Part shown: positions 9,026 through 18,951 of the stretch, one piece after another
Numbering within the stretch: position 1 is the first letter of the stretch
Layout: each line of letters opens with the position of its first letter
Assembly: GCA_000272025.2 (NCBI GenBank)
Contig: AKCV02000015.1
Location: forward strand, 806,001 to 870,000
Reading direction: 5' to 3'
DNA: 64,000 nucleotides
Source of the DNA: Imbroritus primus
GTDB taxonomy: Bacteria; Pseudomonadota; Gammaproteobacteria; Burkholderiales; Burkholderiaceae
Notes under the pieces: generated by a model
Seen by the model: only the letters and a program-made list of their open reading frames with translations
Told to the model about the DNA's origin: nothing
Databases searched by the model: none
Made by a program: the position numbers and the translations under genes

Positions 9026-11452
9026 ATGATGTCTGGAACCCAACTCCTCCCTGCCGAGCAGATTCACCTGCCACTGTTGCCGTTGCGCGATGTGGTGGTG
9101 TTTCCGCATATGGTGATTCCGCTGTTCGTTGGTCGTCCCAAATCCATCAAGGCCCTGGAAGCCGCCATGGAAGCGGGCAAAAATATCATGCTCGTGGCGC
9201 AGAAGACCGCGGCCAAGGATGAGCCGACCGACAAGGACCTGTACGAGGTTGGCTGTATCGCCAACATCCTGCAGATGCTCAAGCTGCCCGACGGTACCGT
9301 CAAGGTACTGGTCGAAGGCACGCAACGCGCCAATATCGTCGACGTGACGGAAGACGAGTCGCATTTCACCTGCGAGGCCGTGCCGGTCGCGCCAGGTCCG
9401 GTGGAATCGGCCGAGACCGAGGCGCTGCGCCGCGCTATCGTTTCGCAGTTCGATTCCTACGTCAAACTGAACAAGAAGATCCCGCCCGAGATCCTGACTT
9501 CGCTGTCCGGTATCGATGAGCCCGGTCGTCTGGCGGATACTATTGCCGCCCATTTGCCGATCAAGCTCGAGCAAAAGCAGAAAGTGCTCGAGATGATGAG
9601 CGTGACCGAGCGTCTCGAAAGCCTGCTGTCGCAGCTCGAGGGCGAGATCGACATCCTGCAGGTAGAAAAGCGCATCCGTGGCCGCGTCAAGCGGCAGATG
9701 GAGAAGAGCCAGCGCGAGTACTACCTGAACGAACAGGTCAAGGCCATCCAGAAGGAACTGGGCGAAGGCGAAGAGGGCGCGGACCTCGACGAACTCGAGA
9801 AAAAGATCAAGACGGCGCGCATGAGCAAGGAAGCGCGCAAGAAGGCCGAAGGCGAGTTCAAGAAGCTCAAGCTGATGTCGCCTATGTCGGCCGAGGCGAC
9901 GGTCGTGCGCAATTTCATCGATACCCTGGTATCGCTGCCGTGGACCAAGAAGAGCAAGGTCAACAAGGACCTGTCGAACGCCGAACGCGTGCTCGATTCG
10001 GACCACTATGGCCTCGAGAAGGTCAAGGAACGTATCCTCGAGTACCTCGCGGTGCAGCAGCGCGTCGACAAGGTGAAAGCGCCGATCCTGTGCCTCGTCG
10101 GGCCTCCTGGCGTGGGCAAGACCTCGCTCGGCCAGTCGATCGCCAAGGCCACGAACCGCAAGTTCGTGCGCATGGCGCTCGGTGGCGTGCGTGACGAGGC
10201 CGAGATTCGCGGTCACCGCCGGACCTACATCGGCTCGATGCCCGGCAAGATCCTGCAGAGCCTGACCAAGGTCGGCGTACGCAATCCGCTCTTCCTGCTC
10301 GACGAGATCGACAAGATGGGCCAGGATTTCCGTGGCGATCCGTCTTCCGCGCTGCTCGAGGTGCTCGATCCGGAACAGAACCATACGTTCCAGGATCACT
10401 ACATCGAAGTCGACTTCGATCTGTCGGACGTGATGTTCGTGGCGACCTCCAACTCGCTCAACATCCCGGCGCCGCTGCTCGACCGGATGGAAGTCATCCG
10501 CCTCTCGGGTTACACCGAGGACGAGAAGATCAACATCGCCATGCGCTACCTGCTGCCGAAGCAGATCAGCAACAACGGCCTGAAGCCGAACGAGATCGAC
10601 GTCGCCGAAGATGCGATTCGCGACATCATCCGCTACTACACGCGTGAAGCCGGTGTACGTTCGCTCGAGCGTGAGCTGTCGAAGATCTGCCGCAAGGTGG
10701 TCAAGCTGCTGCTGCTGAAGAAGGAAAGTGGCACGGTCAAGGTGAACTCAGAGAACCTCGACAAGTTCCTGGGCGTGCGGCGCTTCGACTTCGGCCTGGC
10801 CGGCAAGCAGAACCAGATCGGCCAGGTGACCGGCCTGGCGTGGACTGAGGTGGGCGGCGATCTGCTAACCATCGAGGCTGCCACGATGCCGGGCAAGGGC
10901 GCCATCATCCGAACCGGCTCGCTCGGTGACGTGATGAAGGAATCGGTCGAGGCAGCGCGTTCGGTGGTGCGCTCGCGGTCGCGTCGCCTGGGCATTCGCG
11001 ACGAGGTCCTCGAGAAGCGCGACATCCACATCCACGTGCCCGAAGGCGCGACGCCGAAGGACGGCCCATCCGCCGGTATCGCGATGACCACGGCGCTGGT
11101 GTCGGTGCTGACCGGCGTGCCGGTGCGCGCCGATGTGGCCATGACCGGCGAGATTACGCTGCGCGGTGAAGTGCTGCCGATCGGCGGTCTCAAGGAAAAG
11201 CTGCTGGCGGCCCACCGTGGCGGCATCAAGCTCGCACTGATTCCGGAAGAGAACGTAAAGGACCTGCAGGACATTCCGGACAACGTGAAGAACAGCATCG
11301 AGATCGTGCCAGTGCGGTGGATCGAGAAGGTGCTCGAACTTGCGCTGGAACGCATGCCGGAGCCGATTCCGGAGGATGATCCCAAGGCGGCGAAACCGGC
11401 TGAGGTGGGAGACAAGCCGGATGCCGCGAAAGCAGAGATGACGCATCACTGA
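9026..11452 (+). CDS. lon: ATP-dependent protease Lon (LonA type)
   Basis: Lon degrades misfolded and short-lived regulatory proteins. The 808-residue protein has an N-terminal LAN substrate domain starting [16 protein letters not shown]. Walker A GPPGVGKT is at 359-366. The C-terminal Ser-Lys protease domain has nucleophile Ser682 (PKDGPSAG) and Lys725 ([14 protein letters not shown]), the same 43-residue spacing as in E. coli. The C-terminal tail after about residue 780 is a variable Pro/Ala-rich stretch. A GGGGAT ribosome site precedes two adjacent ATG codons at 9026 and 9029. It is bounded by terminators on both sides, so it is likely monocistronic. Confidence 0.98.
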   Translation: MMSGTQLLPAEQIHLPLLPLRDVVVFPHMVIPLFVGRPKSIKALEAAMEAGKNIMLVAQKTAAKDEPTDKDLYEVGCIANILQMLKLPDGTVKVLVEGTQRANIVDVTEDESHFTCEAVPVAPGPVESAETEALRRAIVSQFDSYVKLNKKIPPEILTSLSGIDEPGRLADTIAAHLPIKLEQKQKVLEMMSVTERLESLLSQLEGEIDILQVEKRIRGRVKRQMEKSQREYYLNEQVKAIQKELGEGEEGADLDELEKKIKTARMSKEARKKAEGEFKKLKLMSPMSAEATVVRNFIDTLVSLPWTKKSKVNKDLSNAERVLDSDHYGLEKVKERILEYLAVQQRVDKVKAPILCLVGPPGVGKTSLGQSIAKATNRKFVRMALGGVRDEAEIRGHRRTYIGSMPGKILQSLTKVGVRNPLFLLDEIDKMGQDFRGDPSSALLEVLDPEQNHTFQDHYIEVDFDLSDVMFVATSNSLNIPAPLLDRMEVIRLSGYTEDEKINIAMRYLLPKQISNNGLKPNEIDVAEDAIRDIIRYYTREAGVRSLERELSKICRKVVKLLLLKKESGTVKVNSENLDKFLGVRRFDFGLAGKQNQIGQVTGLAWTEVGGDLLTIEAATMPGKGAIIRTGSLGDVMKESVEAARSVVRSRSRRLGIRDEVLEKRDIHIHVPEGATPKDGPSAGIAMTTALVSVLTGVPVRADVAMTGEITLRGEVLPIGGLKEKLLAAHRGGIKLALIPEENVKDLQDIPDNVKNSIEIVPVRWIEKVLELALERMPEPIPEDDPKAAKPAEVGDKPDAAKAEMTHH

Positions 11453-11470
11453 GGTATCGCTGAACCAATC

Positions 11471-11498
11471 GCCCCGGTCATCCGACCGGGGCTTTTTT
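11471..11498 (+). terminator. Rho-independent terminator after lon
   Basis: A perfect 9-bp stem, GCCCCGGTC with GACCGGGGC, around the loop ATCC is followed by TTTTTT. It lies 18 bases after the lon stop. Confidence 0.93.
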
Positions 11499-11705
11499 GC
11501 TATACCAAATTGCTCCTGCGGGAGAGCTGGATCTGCCGGATGCGGGCGCAATGTAGGTGCTGCTGGTGCGGTAGAGGTGCCGTCCAGGCGTGCCAGTGGT
11601 GCGATGGGCGTGCATTCGCGATGCGTTTTCCGTAGTTGTCGGAGGTAGGGTCGTGGCAAGCCGCATGAATCCTCACGAAATTTTGTATTTCGCCCGGAAA
11701 ACCGC
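11499..11705. other. Intergenic stretch between the lon terminator and the hupB promoter
   Basis: This is the larger part of a 395-base gap between lon and hupB. No convincing coding sequence, RNA gene or repeat was seen. Open frames here lack ribosome sites and recognisable motifs. It ends at the hupB promoter. Confidence 0.6.
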
Positions 11706-11734
11706 TTGACATAAGGCTTTGCCAAATGTTTAAT
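11706..11734 (+). promoter_or_regulatory. Sigma-70 promoter for hupB
   Basis: A perfect -35 TTGACA at 11706-11711 is followed after exactly 17 bases by TTTAAT at 11729-11734 (5 of 6 match to TATAAT). The start of hupB is 113 bases downstream, so the message would carry a leader of roughly 100 bases. This is the best-matching promoter in the window. Confidence 0.8.
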
Positions 11735-11847
11735 GACTTCGCCCGGCATCGTGCCGGCAAACAATCGGCAGGACAGGAAGAGCCAGCAATGCGCCTGTTT
11801 TTCTGCCGCACACCATCTGCCATCTATCTCATTCCGAGGGGGCTTAC

Positions 11848-12120
11848 GTGAACAAGACTGAACTGATCGACCATATCGCCAAGCAGGCGGAAATTTCGAA
11901 AGCAGCAGCAGGTCGCGCGCTCGACGCAGTCGTCGGCGCAGTCAAGACGACGTTGAAGAAAGGCGGTACCGTGACGCTGGTCGGTTTTGGCACGTTTGCT
12001 GTCGGCAAGCGCGCTGCCCGTACTGGCCGCAACCCGCGCACCGGCACGGCGATCAAGATCAAGGCAGCCAAGGTACCGAAATTCCGCCCTGGCAAAGCAC
12101 TGAAAGATGCAGTAAACTGA
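11848..12120 (+). CDS. hupB: DNA-binding protein HU-beta
   Basis: A 90-residue nucleoid protein that binds and bends DNA without sequence specificity as a dimer. The sequence begins [20 protein letters not shown]. The HU/IHF signature [18 protein letters not shown] is in the middle and RNPRTG lies on the beta-arm. It uses a GTG start, preceded by GAGGGGG. Its position between lon and the tRNA pair is typical of betaproteobacteria. It has its own strong promoter. Confidence 0.97.
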   Translation: MNKTELIDHIAKQAEISKAAAGRALDAVVGAVKTTLKKGGTVTLVGFGTFAVGKRAARTGRNPRTGTAIKIKAAKVPKFRPGKALKDAVN

Positions 12121-12176
12121 TGCGCTTTCGGAAATCGACAACCAAGCGTTGGCCGGTTTCCGTCGTTGCGATGAGC

Positions 12177-12252
12177 GGGTGCTTAGCTCAGCTGGTAGAG
12201 CGGCGCCCTTACAAGGCGTAGGTCGGGGGTTCGATCCCCTCAGCACCCACCA
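12177..12252 (+). tRNA. tRNA-Val (anticodon TAC)
   Basis: A 76-base cloverleaf. The acceptor stem GGGTGCT pairs with AGCACCC. The D-arm contains AGCTCAGCTGGTAGAGC. The anticodon loop CTTACAA carries TAC and the T-arm contains GGTTCGATCCC. The 3' CCA is encoded. It starts 57 bases after hupB and may be co-transcribed with it. Confidence 0.97.
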
Positions 12253-12273
12253 GTTCATCGGTCAACGCAATCT

Positions 12274-12350
12274 GGAGTGGTAGTTCAGTCGGTTAGAATA
12301 CCGGCCTGTCACGCCGGGGGTCGCGGGTTCGAGTCCCGTCCACTCCGCCA
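12274..12350 (+). tRNA. tRNA-Asp (anticodon GTC)
   Basis: A 77-base cloverleaf. The acceptor stem GGAGTGG pairs with CCACTCC. The anticodon is GTC in CTGTCAC and the T-arm contains GGTTCGAGTCC. The terminal CCA is encoded. It lies 21 bases after tRNA-Val and is followed directly by an intrinsic terminator, so the two tRNAs form one transcript. Confidence 0.97.
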
Positions 12351-12358
12351 GCATCATC

Positions 12359-12390
12359 AAAAAAAGGCGAACATCAGTTCGCCTTTTTTT
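12359..12390 (+). terminator. Rho-independent terminator after the tRNA pair
   Basis: A perfect 14-bp stem with an ATCA loop: AAAAAAAGGCGAAC at 12359-12372 pairs with GTTCGCCTTTTTTT at 12377-12390. The A-run and T-run make it potentially bidirectional. Confidence 0.93.
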
Positions 12391-12446
12391 CTGTGACGTT
12401 CGCTATTGTCTCTTGGTGGCGATCATGGAAGTGACCATGGCCGTGC

Positions 12447-12455
12447 TGATAGAAT
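12447..12455 (+). promoter_or_regulatory. Possible extended -10 promoter for ppiD
   Basis: TGATAGAAT is an extended -10 match located 41 bases before the ppiD start, just after the tRNA terminator. No clear -35 hexamer is present at 17 bases. Confidence 0.35.
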
Positions 12456-12495
12456 CCCATTCTCCCGCTCGCTGAGCGTTACGTGAAGAAACCGC

Positions 12496-14415
12496 ATGCT
12501 TGAGATCGTCCGCAACCACCGCCGGCTGATGCTGTTTGTGCTGCTTCTGTTGGTGTTCCCGTCGTTTGTCTTCTTCGGCATGGAAAGTTATTCAAGCTTC
12601 ATGAATAACGCCAACGATGCCGCCAAGGTCGAAGGACGCGTCATTACCAATGCCGAAGTCGATAATGCGATGCGCATGCAGAGCGAGCAGATGCGCCAGG
12701 CACTTGGCGCGAGCTACGACCCGCGGCAGTTCGAGAATGCCGAGACGCGTCGTGCGCTCCTCGATGGCATGATCCAGGAACGCCTGATCGCCAATGAGGC
12801 GACACGCCTGCACCTGACGGTTTCCGATGCGCATCTGCAGGAAGCCATCATGGCGATTCCCGCCATCGCGCAACTGCGCAGTGCAGACGGCAAGTTCGAT
12901 GTGGACGGTTATCGCCAGCTGCTGGGTGCGCAGGGCATGACCCCGGAACAGTTCGATGCCCGCATGCGTTTCGACCTGTCCACGCAGCAGCTTGTCCGCT
13001 CGATTGCCGCCACCGACATCATTCCCGCCAGCCTGATCGACCGCCTGATCGCCATCCGCGACCAGCAGCGCGTCGTGCAGGCTGTCACGTACAAGCCGGC
13101 GGACTACGCTGCCCGCGTGACACCAGACGAGGCTGCGCTCAAGGCCTATTACGATGGCCATGCCGCCGAGTTCGCGGTGCCGGCGCAAGCCAAGGTCGAG
13201 TACCTGGTGCTGTCGGCCGACAGTTTCGCGCAGGGCGTGACGGTCACGCCGGAGGAGCTGCAGTCTTACTACGAGCAGAACAAGAAGCGCTTCCAGACTG
13301 CCGAGGAGCGCCAGGCAAGCCATATCCTGATCGTATCGCCGAAGGATGCTCCGGCTGCAGATCGCGCTGCGGCCAAGGAAAAGGCTGCCAAGCTGCTGGC
13401 CGAGGTACGCGCCAATCCCGCATCGTTCGCTGAGGTCGCCCGCAAGAACTCGCAGGATCCCGGCTCCGCCGAGAAAGGTGGTGACCTGGGAACCTTTGGC
13501 CGTGGTGCAATGGTGAAGCCGTTCGAGGACGCCGTTTTCGCGCTGAAAAAGGATGAGATCAGCGATCTCGTCGAAACCGATTTCGGCTATCACATCATCC
13601 GCGTAACCGGCATCAAGGCGAGCGAAACACGTCCGCTTGATGCCGTGCGGGCCGAGCTGGAAAAAGAGATCCGGACGCAGAAGGCCACCAAGCAGTATGG
13701 CGAGGCGGTCGACCAGTTCACCAATACCGTTTACGACCGCTCCGAAAGCCTGAAGCCGGCTGCAGAACGCCTGAAGCTGTCGATCCAGACTGCTACCGGT
13801 GTGACACGCCAGCCCAATCCGGCCCTGGGTCAGAGCCCAATCAATAACGAGAAGGTGCTCGCCGCGATCTTTTCGGACGACGTGCTGAAAAACAAACGTA
13901 ATACCGAAGCGATCCAGGTTGGCCCAAATACGCTCGTCGCGGCGCGTGTCGCTGAATACCAGCCGGCCACGACGCGCAAGCTCGAAGACGTGAAGGACGA
14001 ACTGCGCGCCAAGGTCGTGGCCCAGGAGGCGGCCGCGCTCGCGCGCAAGGCTGGCGAAGCACGCGTCGCTGCGCTCAAGCAGGCTCCGTCGGATGAGGGT
14101 TTCGGCGCACCACTGACGGTGTCACGCAGCCAGGCAGGCGATCTCCCCGGCGCAGCGCTGGAAGCGGTCATGCGTGCCGACACCAGCAAGCTGCCGGCGT
14201 TCGTCGGGGTCGATCTCGGTGCCAATGGTTACGCGGTACTGCGTATCAACAAGGTGCAGGAAGGTGCCAAGCCCGATGCGGCGCGCCGTCAGGCAGATAT
14301 CCGCCAGCTGGAGCAGATTGCCGGACAGAGCCAGTTCGATGCCTATTACCAGAACCTGAAGAGCCGCTCGAAGGTCCAGATCATTCGTCCGGCGACGGCA
14401 CCGGCTGAGGGCTGA
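12496..14415 (+). CDS. ppiD: Periplasmic peptidyl-prolyl isomerase PpiD (membrane-anchored chaperone)
   Basis: PpiD is an inner-membrane-anchored periplasmic chaperone near the Sec translocon. Its 639 residues start with a short cytoplasmic N-terminus and one transmembrane helix (about residues 12-30, [19 protein letters not shown]). A SurA-N-like chaperone region follows. The parvulin rotamase domain spans about residues 265-365, with [22 protein letters not shown] and [11 protein letters not shown] long C-terminal chaperone domain follows. Its location after lon and hupB matches the E. coli order lon-hupB-ppiD. A terminator follows directly. Confidence 0.95.
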   Translation: MLEIVRNHRRLMLFVLLLLVFPSFVFFGMESYSSFMNNANDAAKVEGRVITNAEVDNAMRMQSEQMRQALGASYDPRQFENAETRRALLDGMIQERLIANEATRLHLTVSDAHLQEAIMAIPAIAQLRSADGKFDVDGYRQLLGAQGMTPEQFDARMRFDLSTQQLVRSIAATDIIPASLIDRLIAIRDQQRVVQAVTYKPADYAARVTPDEAALKAYYDGHAAEFAVPAQAKVEYLVLSADSFAQGVTVTPEELQSYYEQNKKRFQTAEERQASHILIVSPKDAPAADRAAAKEKAAKLLAEVRANPASFAEVARKNSQDPGSAEKGGDLGTFGRGAMVKPFEDAVFALKKDEISDLVETDFGYHIIRVTGIKASETRPLDAVRAELEKEIRTQKATKQYGEAVDQFTNTVYDRSESLKPAAERLKLSIQTATGVTRQPNPALGQSPINNEKVLAAIFSDDVLKNKRNTEAIQVGPNTLVAARVAEYQPATTRKLEDVKDELRAKVVAQEAAALARKAGEARVAALKQAPSDEGFGAPLTVSRSQAGDLPGAALEAVMRADTSKLPAFVGVDLGANGYAVLRINKVQEGAKPDAARRQADIRQLEQIAGQSQFDAYYQNLKSRSKVQIIRPATAPAEG

Positions 14416-14430
14416 CAGGCTCGCGGCAAG

Positions 14431-14461
14431 AAAAAAGCGCATCTCCGGATGCGCTTTTTTT
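14431..14461 (+). terminator. Rho-independent terminator after ppiD
   Basis: The stem AAAAAAGCGCATC pairs with GATGCGCTTTTTT around the loop TCCG and ends in a T7 run. It begins 16 bases after the ppiD stop. Confidence 0.93.
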
Positions 14462-14593
14462 ATGAGAAGAAGGCGGCAGTGACAGGGCAACCCGCGGCTG
14501 ACGGCTTGCATCACACCGAACACGGCGCGAATATGGCGCGGGCATGGTGCGCACATGATGCGGATAGAGCGGATCGAATACTCCCTCCGCCGT

Positions 14594-15667
14594 TCAGCCA
14601 ATGTCTTGCCGGCCACCGTGTAGCCCTTGCGCTGCCGCCGCGAAAGTTTCCTGCCCGGCATCGGTGATGGATACCGACAAGGCATCGCCATACGCCGGAA
14701 AGTTGCGCGTCATCGAGCGCGTATAGGTCGGATCGTAGTGGCTGCGCAGCATCGCTTCGACAAACTGGCCCGCTTGCCCCGCCTCCACCAGCGACAGCCA
14801 TTGGGCAATAGTCTTGTTGCCATGCAGGGGCGCGAGGTAGGCGAGCTGTTCGGCCAACTGGGTCGTGTCCGCCAGGAAGTGCTGATACTCCTCCAACAGC
14901 AGCGTGACGCGTACCTGCATTGGTGTTTCCACCCGCAGGCATTGCCCGGCGCGGATGGCTTCCATGAGCGGGTCCGGCACATGCACGCGGCCCACGCGCT
15001 TGCTCTCGGCTTCCACGAAAACCGGGCGGGCAGGGTCGAAGCGCCGTAGCGCATCCCACAAGCGCGACTCGAACATCTTCTGCGACGGCTGGCTGGCGTG
15101 CGGGTGGGCACCAAGCACCGAGCCGCGGTGGGCCGCCAGCTCTTCCAGATCGAGCACCTGTGCCCCAGCGTCGGCGAGGGCGCCTAGCAATCGCGTTTTG
15201 CCGCTGCCGGTCGGACCGCACAGCACGATGAAACGCAGGCGCCCGGAAAGCGGTGCCATGGCCTCAATGACTTCCCGGCGATAGGCCTTGTAGCCGCCTT
15301 CCACCAGATCCGCTTTCCAGCCGATCTGAGACAGCACGAGCGCCATCGCGCCACTGCGATTCCCGCCTCGCCAGCAGTAGATCAATGGATGCCACTGTTT
15401 GGGATGACCCAGAAACTGCGTTTCGATGTGCCGGGCGATATTGTGTGCGACGAGGGCCGCGCCCACCTTCTTGGCTTCGAACGGCGACACCTGCTTGTAC
15501 AGCGTGCCGACGCGCGCGCGCTCATCGTTGTCGAGTACCGGGCAATTGATGGCGCCGGGGATGTGGTCTTCGGCAAATTCCGCCTGGGAGCGGACGTCGA
15601 TGATCGCGGAGTATTGGTCGAGGTCCGGCAGCGCCTCGGCGCTGGGGACCACTCGCGGCAGCTTCAT
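14594..15667 (-). CDS. mnmH: tRNA 2-selenouridine synthase MnmH (SelU/YbbB)
   Basis: MnmH replaces sulfur with selenium at the wobble 2-thiouridine of tRNA Lys, Glu and Gln through a geranylated intermediate, using selenophosphate from SelD. The 357-residue protein has an N-terminal rhodanese domain starting near IIDVRSQAEFAEDHIPGA, with the active Cys98 in YCWRGGNRSG. A C-terminal P-loop domain has GPTGSGKT near residue 151. The start at 15667 gives the conserved N-terminus; the frame remains open to 15718. No clear ribosome site was found at either start. SelD is not in this window. Confidence 0.92.
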   Translation of the reverse strand: MKLPRVVPSAEALPDLDQYSAIIDVRSQAEFAEDHIPGAINCPVLDNDERARVGTLYKQVSPFEAKKVGAALVAHNIARHIETQFLGHPKQWHPLIYCWRGGNRSGAMALVLSQIGWKADLVEGGYKAYRREVIEAMAPLSGRLRFIVLCGPTGSGKTRLLGALADAGAQVLDLEELAAHRGSVLGAHPHASQPSQKMFESRLWDALRRFDPARPVFVEAESKRVGRVHVPDPLMEAIRAGQCLRVETPMQVRVTLLLEEYQHFLADTTQLAEQLAYLAPLHGNKTIAQWLSLVEAGQAGQFVEAMLRSHYDPTYTRSMTRNFPAYGDALSVSITDAGQETFAAAAQGLHGGRQDIG

Positions 15668-15748
15668 GGCAAGGGAGGAGATGGGGCAATGCCGCGCATT
15701 GTAGCGCGGCGCGCGCATGGCGCGCTGACCATGCCCGGCAGGCAGGCG

Positions 15749-16405
15749 TCAGCGCTTCAGCATGGGCTGCAGGTGTGGCCAGACGGTATCGAGCATGGCG
15801 GGCTGGGCGGCAGCCGTCGGATGGATGCGATCCTGCTGGAACCACTCGGGGCGGGTCACCACATGCTCGAGGAAGAACGGCACGTAGCCGGCCTTGTATT
15901 CCTTGGCGGCACTGCCGAAGGCCTGGAAGAAGCGCTCGGTGTACTGCTGGCCGTAGTTGGGCGGGATTCGCATGCCAATCACCAGGCTGCGTGCGCCGGC
16001 ATTGCGGCTCGCGGCCAGCATGGCGCGCAGGTTTGTCTGGGTGGACAGCAGCGACAGGCCGCGCAGTGCGTCGTTGGCCCCGAGCTCGATGATCACGAGG
16101 GCCGGCTTGTGCTGCTGCAGGAGTGCCGGCAGACGGGTCTTGCCGCCGCTCGTGGTTTCGCCGCTAATGCTGGCATTGACGACGCTATAATCGAACTTCT
16201 GCGCCTTCAGGCGGTCTTCCAACAGGCTGACCCAGCCCGTGCCGCGTGCGAGCCCATACTCAGCCGACAGGCTGTCGCCCATCACCAGGATCACGGGGGC
16301 GGCGAACGCCGATGCCGGCGTCAGTCCCAGCGCCAGTGCGGTCGTGACGGCGAGGCCGACCATCGCCGCCAGGCGTTTCAATGCTTTCCATTTGTGCTCG
16401 AACAT
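15749..16405 (-). CDS. tesA: Exported GDSL-type arylesterase / lysophospholipase (TesA-like)
   Basis: A periplasmic SGNH hydrolase acting on acyl esters or thioesters. The 218-residue precursor has a signal peptide with a hydrophobic core and an ASAFA cleavage region near residue 36. All four blocks are visible: GDSLSAEYGL with nucleophile Ser45, the oxyanion glycine in SGETTSGG, the asparagine in GANDALRG, and the C-terminal Asp/His in DRIHPT. The start at 16405 shares the tetranucleotide CATG with the divergent ABC ATPase start. An upstream ATG at 16417 (MDDDMFEH) is an alternative. Divergent pairing with an ABC ATPase is also known for E. coli tesA and ybbA. Confidence 0.93.
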   Translation of the reverse strand: MFEHKWKALKRLAAMVGLAVTTALALGLTPASAFAAPVILVMGDSLSAEYGLARGTGWVSLLEDRLKAQKFDYSVVNASISGETTSGGKTRLPALLQQHKPALVIIELGANDALRGLSLLSTQTNLRAMLAASRNAGARSLVIGMRIPPNYGQQYTERFFQAFGSAAKEYKAGYVPFFLEHVVTRPEWFQQDRIHPTAAAQPAMLDTVWPHLQPMLKR

Positions 16406-17102
16406 GTCGTCATCCATTCTCGAAGTCGCAGGCCTTGGCAAGACCGTCACCGATGCTACCGGGCCGCTGGCTATTTTGCACGACATCCACTTTTCCGTTG
16501 CGGCTGGGGAGAGCCTCGCCATTGTCGGCGCATCCGGCTCAGGTAAATCCACCCTGCTTGGCTTGCTTGCGGGGTTGGACCTGCCGACCACCGGGTCGGT
16601 TCGCCTGCTCGGGCAACCGCTGTTCACACTCGATGAAGACGCCCGTGCACGACTCCGGGGCGAGCATGTCGGTTTCGTGTTCCAGTCATTCCAGCTGGTT
16701 GGGCACCTCACGGCGCTGGAGAACGTCATGCTGCCGCTCGAGCTGCGTGGTGAAACGGAAGGCGCCGAAGCCCGCGCAGCCGACATGTTGGCGCGCGTAG
16801 GGTTGTCGGCGCGTCTGCGGCATTACCCGAAGACATTGTCAGGTGGTGAGCAACAGCGCGTGGCACTGGCCCGCGCATTTGTGACTCGTCCTGCAGTGCT
16901 GTTTGCCGATGAGCCGACCGGCAGCCTGGATACGGCAACGGGCGAGGCGGTAATCGGCCTGATGTTCGAGCTGAACCGCAGTGCCGGTTCGACCTTGATC
17001 CTCGTCACCCACGACCGCTCGGTCGCGGCCCGCTGCGGGCGCGTGCTGACCATCGAAGCCGGGCGCATCGCCAGCGACGAAATCCTGGCGGCCGACATCT
17101 AG
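16404..17102 (+). CDS. ABC transporter ATP-binding protein (LolD/YbbA type)
   Basis: A 232-residue ATPase of the MacB/LolD/YbbA group, which in other bacteria pairs with FtsX-like permeases for lipoprotein or envelope functions. Walker A GASGSGKST is at 42-50. The Q-loop FVFQSFQLVGHLT, signature LSGGEQQRVALARAF, Walker B VLFADEPTGSLDT and H-loop VTHDRS follow. The start overlaps the divergent tesA start within CATG. In E. coli ybbA is followed by its permease ybbP, but here the next gene is convergent pgi and no permease is present in the window. Its partner must be encoded elsewhere, or the protein has another role. Confidence 0.92.
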   Translation: MSSSILEVAGLGKTVTDATGPLAILHDIHFSVAAGESLAIVGASGSGKSTLLGLLAGLDLPTTGSVRLLGQPLFTLDEDARARLRGEHVGFVFQSFQLVGHLTALENVMLPLELRGETEGAEARAADMLARVGLSARLRHYPKTLSGGEQQRVALARAFVTRPAVLFADEPTGSLDTATGEAVIGLMFELNRSAGSTLILVTHDRSVAARCGRVLTIEAGRIASDEILAADI

Positions 17103-17157
17103 GTTTTTCTTCTGTACTTGCTGTTTGAATCTGCCGGTGCGCGGGCAGGAAGCACGC

Positions 17158-18765
17158 TCAACCGCGAGCGCGGCGGATCAATGCAGCTGTCGACGCATCA
17201 TGCGGATGGCTGGCGCCGCCGTTCAGCTCTTCGAGAATCGGCTTGGCGAGCACCTTGCCGAGTTCGACGCCCCATTGGTCGAATGAGTTGATGTTCCAGA
17301 TCGCCCCTTGTACAAAGGTACGATGCTCGTAGAGCGCGACGAGTGCACCGACGGCGTGAGGCGTCAGCGCCGGCAGCAGCAGGGTATTGCTGGGTTGGTT
17401 GCCGCGACAGGCCAGGTGCGGTGCCAGTTCCGGCTCGACACCCTGTGCGGTGATGTCATCCAGGGTGCGTCCGTGCATCAGCGCTTCACCCTGTGCAAAG
17501 CAGTTTGCCAGCACCTTGGCATGATGGCCAGGAAGCGTATGCGGGGCCTTGAGCGGGACGATGAAATCCACCGGAATCAGCTGCATGCCCTGGTGCAGCA
17601 ATTCGAAGTAGGCATGCTGTCCGTTGGTGCCGGCCGTGCCCCAGACGATCGGCGACGTGCGGTACGACACGGGCGTACCGTCCTTGCGCACCGACTTGCC
17701 GTTGCTTTCCATCTCCAGTTGCTGGAGGTGAAACGGAAATAGTTCCAGCGAGGCGCTGTATGGCGCCATGCAGGTGCTGGCGCTGTCGAAGAAGTTGCGG
17801 TACCACACGCCGAGCATGCCGAGGATCATGGGCATGTTCTGGAGCGGTGCGGCCGTGGCGAAGTGCCGGTCCATCGCATGCGCGCCTGCCAGCAGTTCGG
17901 AGAAATGCTCATAGCCGATGCTCAGCACGATCGATAAACCGACGGCGGACCAGAGCGAATACCGTCCGCCGACCCAGTCCCAGAACTCGAACATATTGGC
18001 AGGATCGATGCCGAAGGCACGCACCGCATCGGTATTGGTGGAGACGGCAACGAAATGGCGTGCCAGTCCTGCCTCCGGCACGCCATGGGCGAGGAACCAG
18101 TCGCGCGTGCTGTGCGCGTTGGTCATCGTCTCCAGGGTGGTGAAGGTCTTGGAGCAGACGATGACGAGCGTGGTGGCCGGTTGCACGCGCGCCAGGATTT
18201 CCGTGAGTTCGACGCCATCGACGTTCGAGACGAAATGCATGCGCAGGCGCGGCGAGGCGAGATGCGACAGGGCGCGGCACGCCATGCGTGGACCGAGATC
18301 CGAGCCGCCGATACCGATATTGATCACATCCGTGATCGCCTGGCCGTCGTGGCCCCGCCATGTCCCGTTGCGTACGGCATCGCTGAAGTCGCGCATGCGC
18401 GCCAGCACGGCGGCGACTGCCGGACCGACTGGTTCGCCATTGGCGCAGTATTGCTCGCCGGGCGCGGCGCGTAGCGCAACATGCAGGGCCGCGCGGTGCT
18501 CCGTGGTGTTGACCTGCTCGCCAGCCAGCATGGCATCGCGCGCGGCCAGTACGCCGGCTTCTTCCGCCAATTGCATGAGCAGTGCCATCGTTTCAGGCGT
18601 GATGCGATTCTTGCTGTAGTCCAGATGCAGGCCGGCAGCCTCGACCGATAAGGTCGCCACGCGTGCGTCGCCGTCACTCCGCGCGAACAGGTCCCGCATC
18701 CGAACCGTGCGCATGGTCTGGCAGTGGTGGGTGAGGGCGTTCCAGGCGGGTAGATCCGTCAGCAT
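17158..18765 (-). CDS. pgi: Glucose-6-phosphate isomerase
   Basis: Pgi interconverts glucose-6-phosphate and fructose-6-phosphate. The 535-residue protein carries both family signatures: the region around DVINIGIGGSDLGPRMA near residue 145, and GTAGTNGQHAYFELLHQG, with the preceding ESNGKSVRKDG loop. The sequence starts MLTDLPAWNALTHHCQ. It is the last gene of a minus-strand group (amidase, nnrD/E, pgi), though 186 bases containing short degenerate repeats separate it from nnrD/E. It converges with the ABC ATPase with a 55-base gap and no strong terminator. Confidence 0.97.
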   Translation of the reverse strand: MLTDLPAWNALTHHCQTMRTVRMRDLFARSDGDARVATLSVEAAGLHLDYSKNRITPETMALLMQLAEEAGVLAARDAMLAGEQVNTTEHRAALHVALRAAPGEQYCANGEPVGPAVAAVLARMRDFSDAVRNGTWRGHDGQAITDVINIGIGGSDLGPRMACRALSHLASPRLRMHFVSNVDGVELTEILARVQPATTLVIVCSKTFTTLETMTNAHSTRDWFLAHGVPEAGLARHFVAVSTNTDAVRAFGIDPANMFEFWDWVGGRYSLWSAVGLSIVLSIGYEHFSELLAGAHAMDRHFATAAPLQNMPMILGMLGVWYRNFFDSASTCMAPYSASLELFPFHLQQLEMESNGKSVRKDGTPVSYRTSPIVWGTAGTNGQHAYFELLHQGMQLIPVDFIVPLKAPHTLPGHHAKVLANCFAQGEALMHGRTLDDITAQGVEPELAPHLACRGNQPSNTLLLPALTPHAVGALVALYEHRTFVQGAIWNINSFDQWGVELGKVLAKPILEELNGGASHPHDASTAALIRRARG

Positions 18766-18839
18766 GTGGTGTGCGGCGTGGTCTTGTCGATTGCGTTGTC
18801 AGTGGGCCCGCTGCTCTCAGCGCGCCGTTGCAGTCGAAT

Positions 18840-18893
18840 CGCGGAGTGACTCGCAAAGTGACAGGCAGTGCGACTCGCAGCGTGACTCGCGGT
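18840..18893. repeat. Short degenerate tandem repeat upstream of pgi
   Basis: About four imperfect copies of a 9-12 base unit resembling GTGACTCGC occur in a row in the gap between nnrD/E and pgi. The array is irregular and too short for a CRISPR. It lies in the likely pgi leader or promoter region. Confidence 0.5.
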
Positions 18894-18951
18894 GTGCGAA
18901 ATAGGGGTGGAGTATAGCGCGCCGGGCCACGGCCTTCCATCGTCCAACGTC

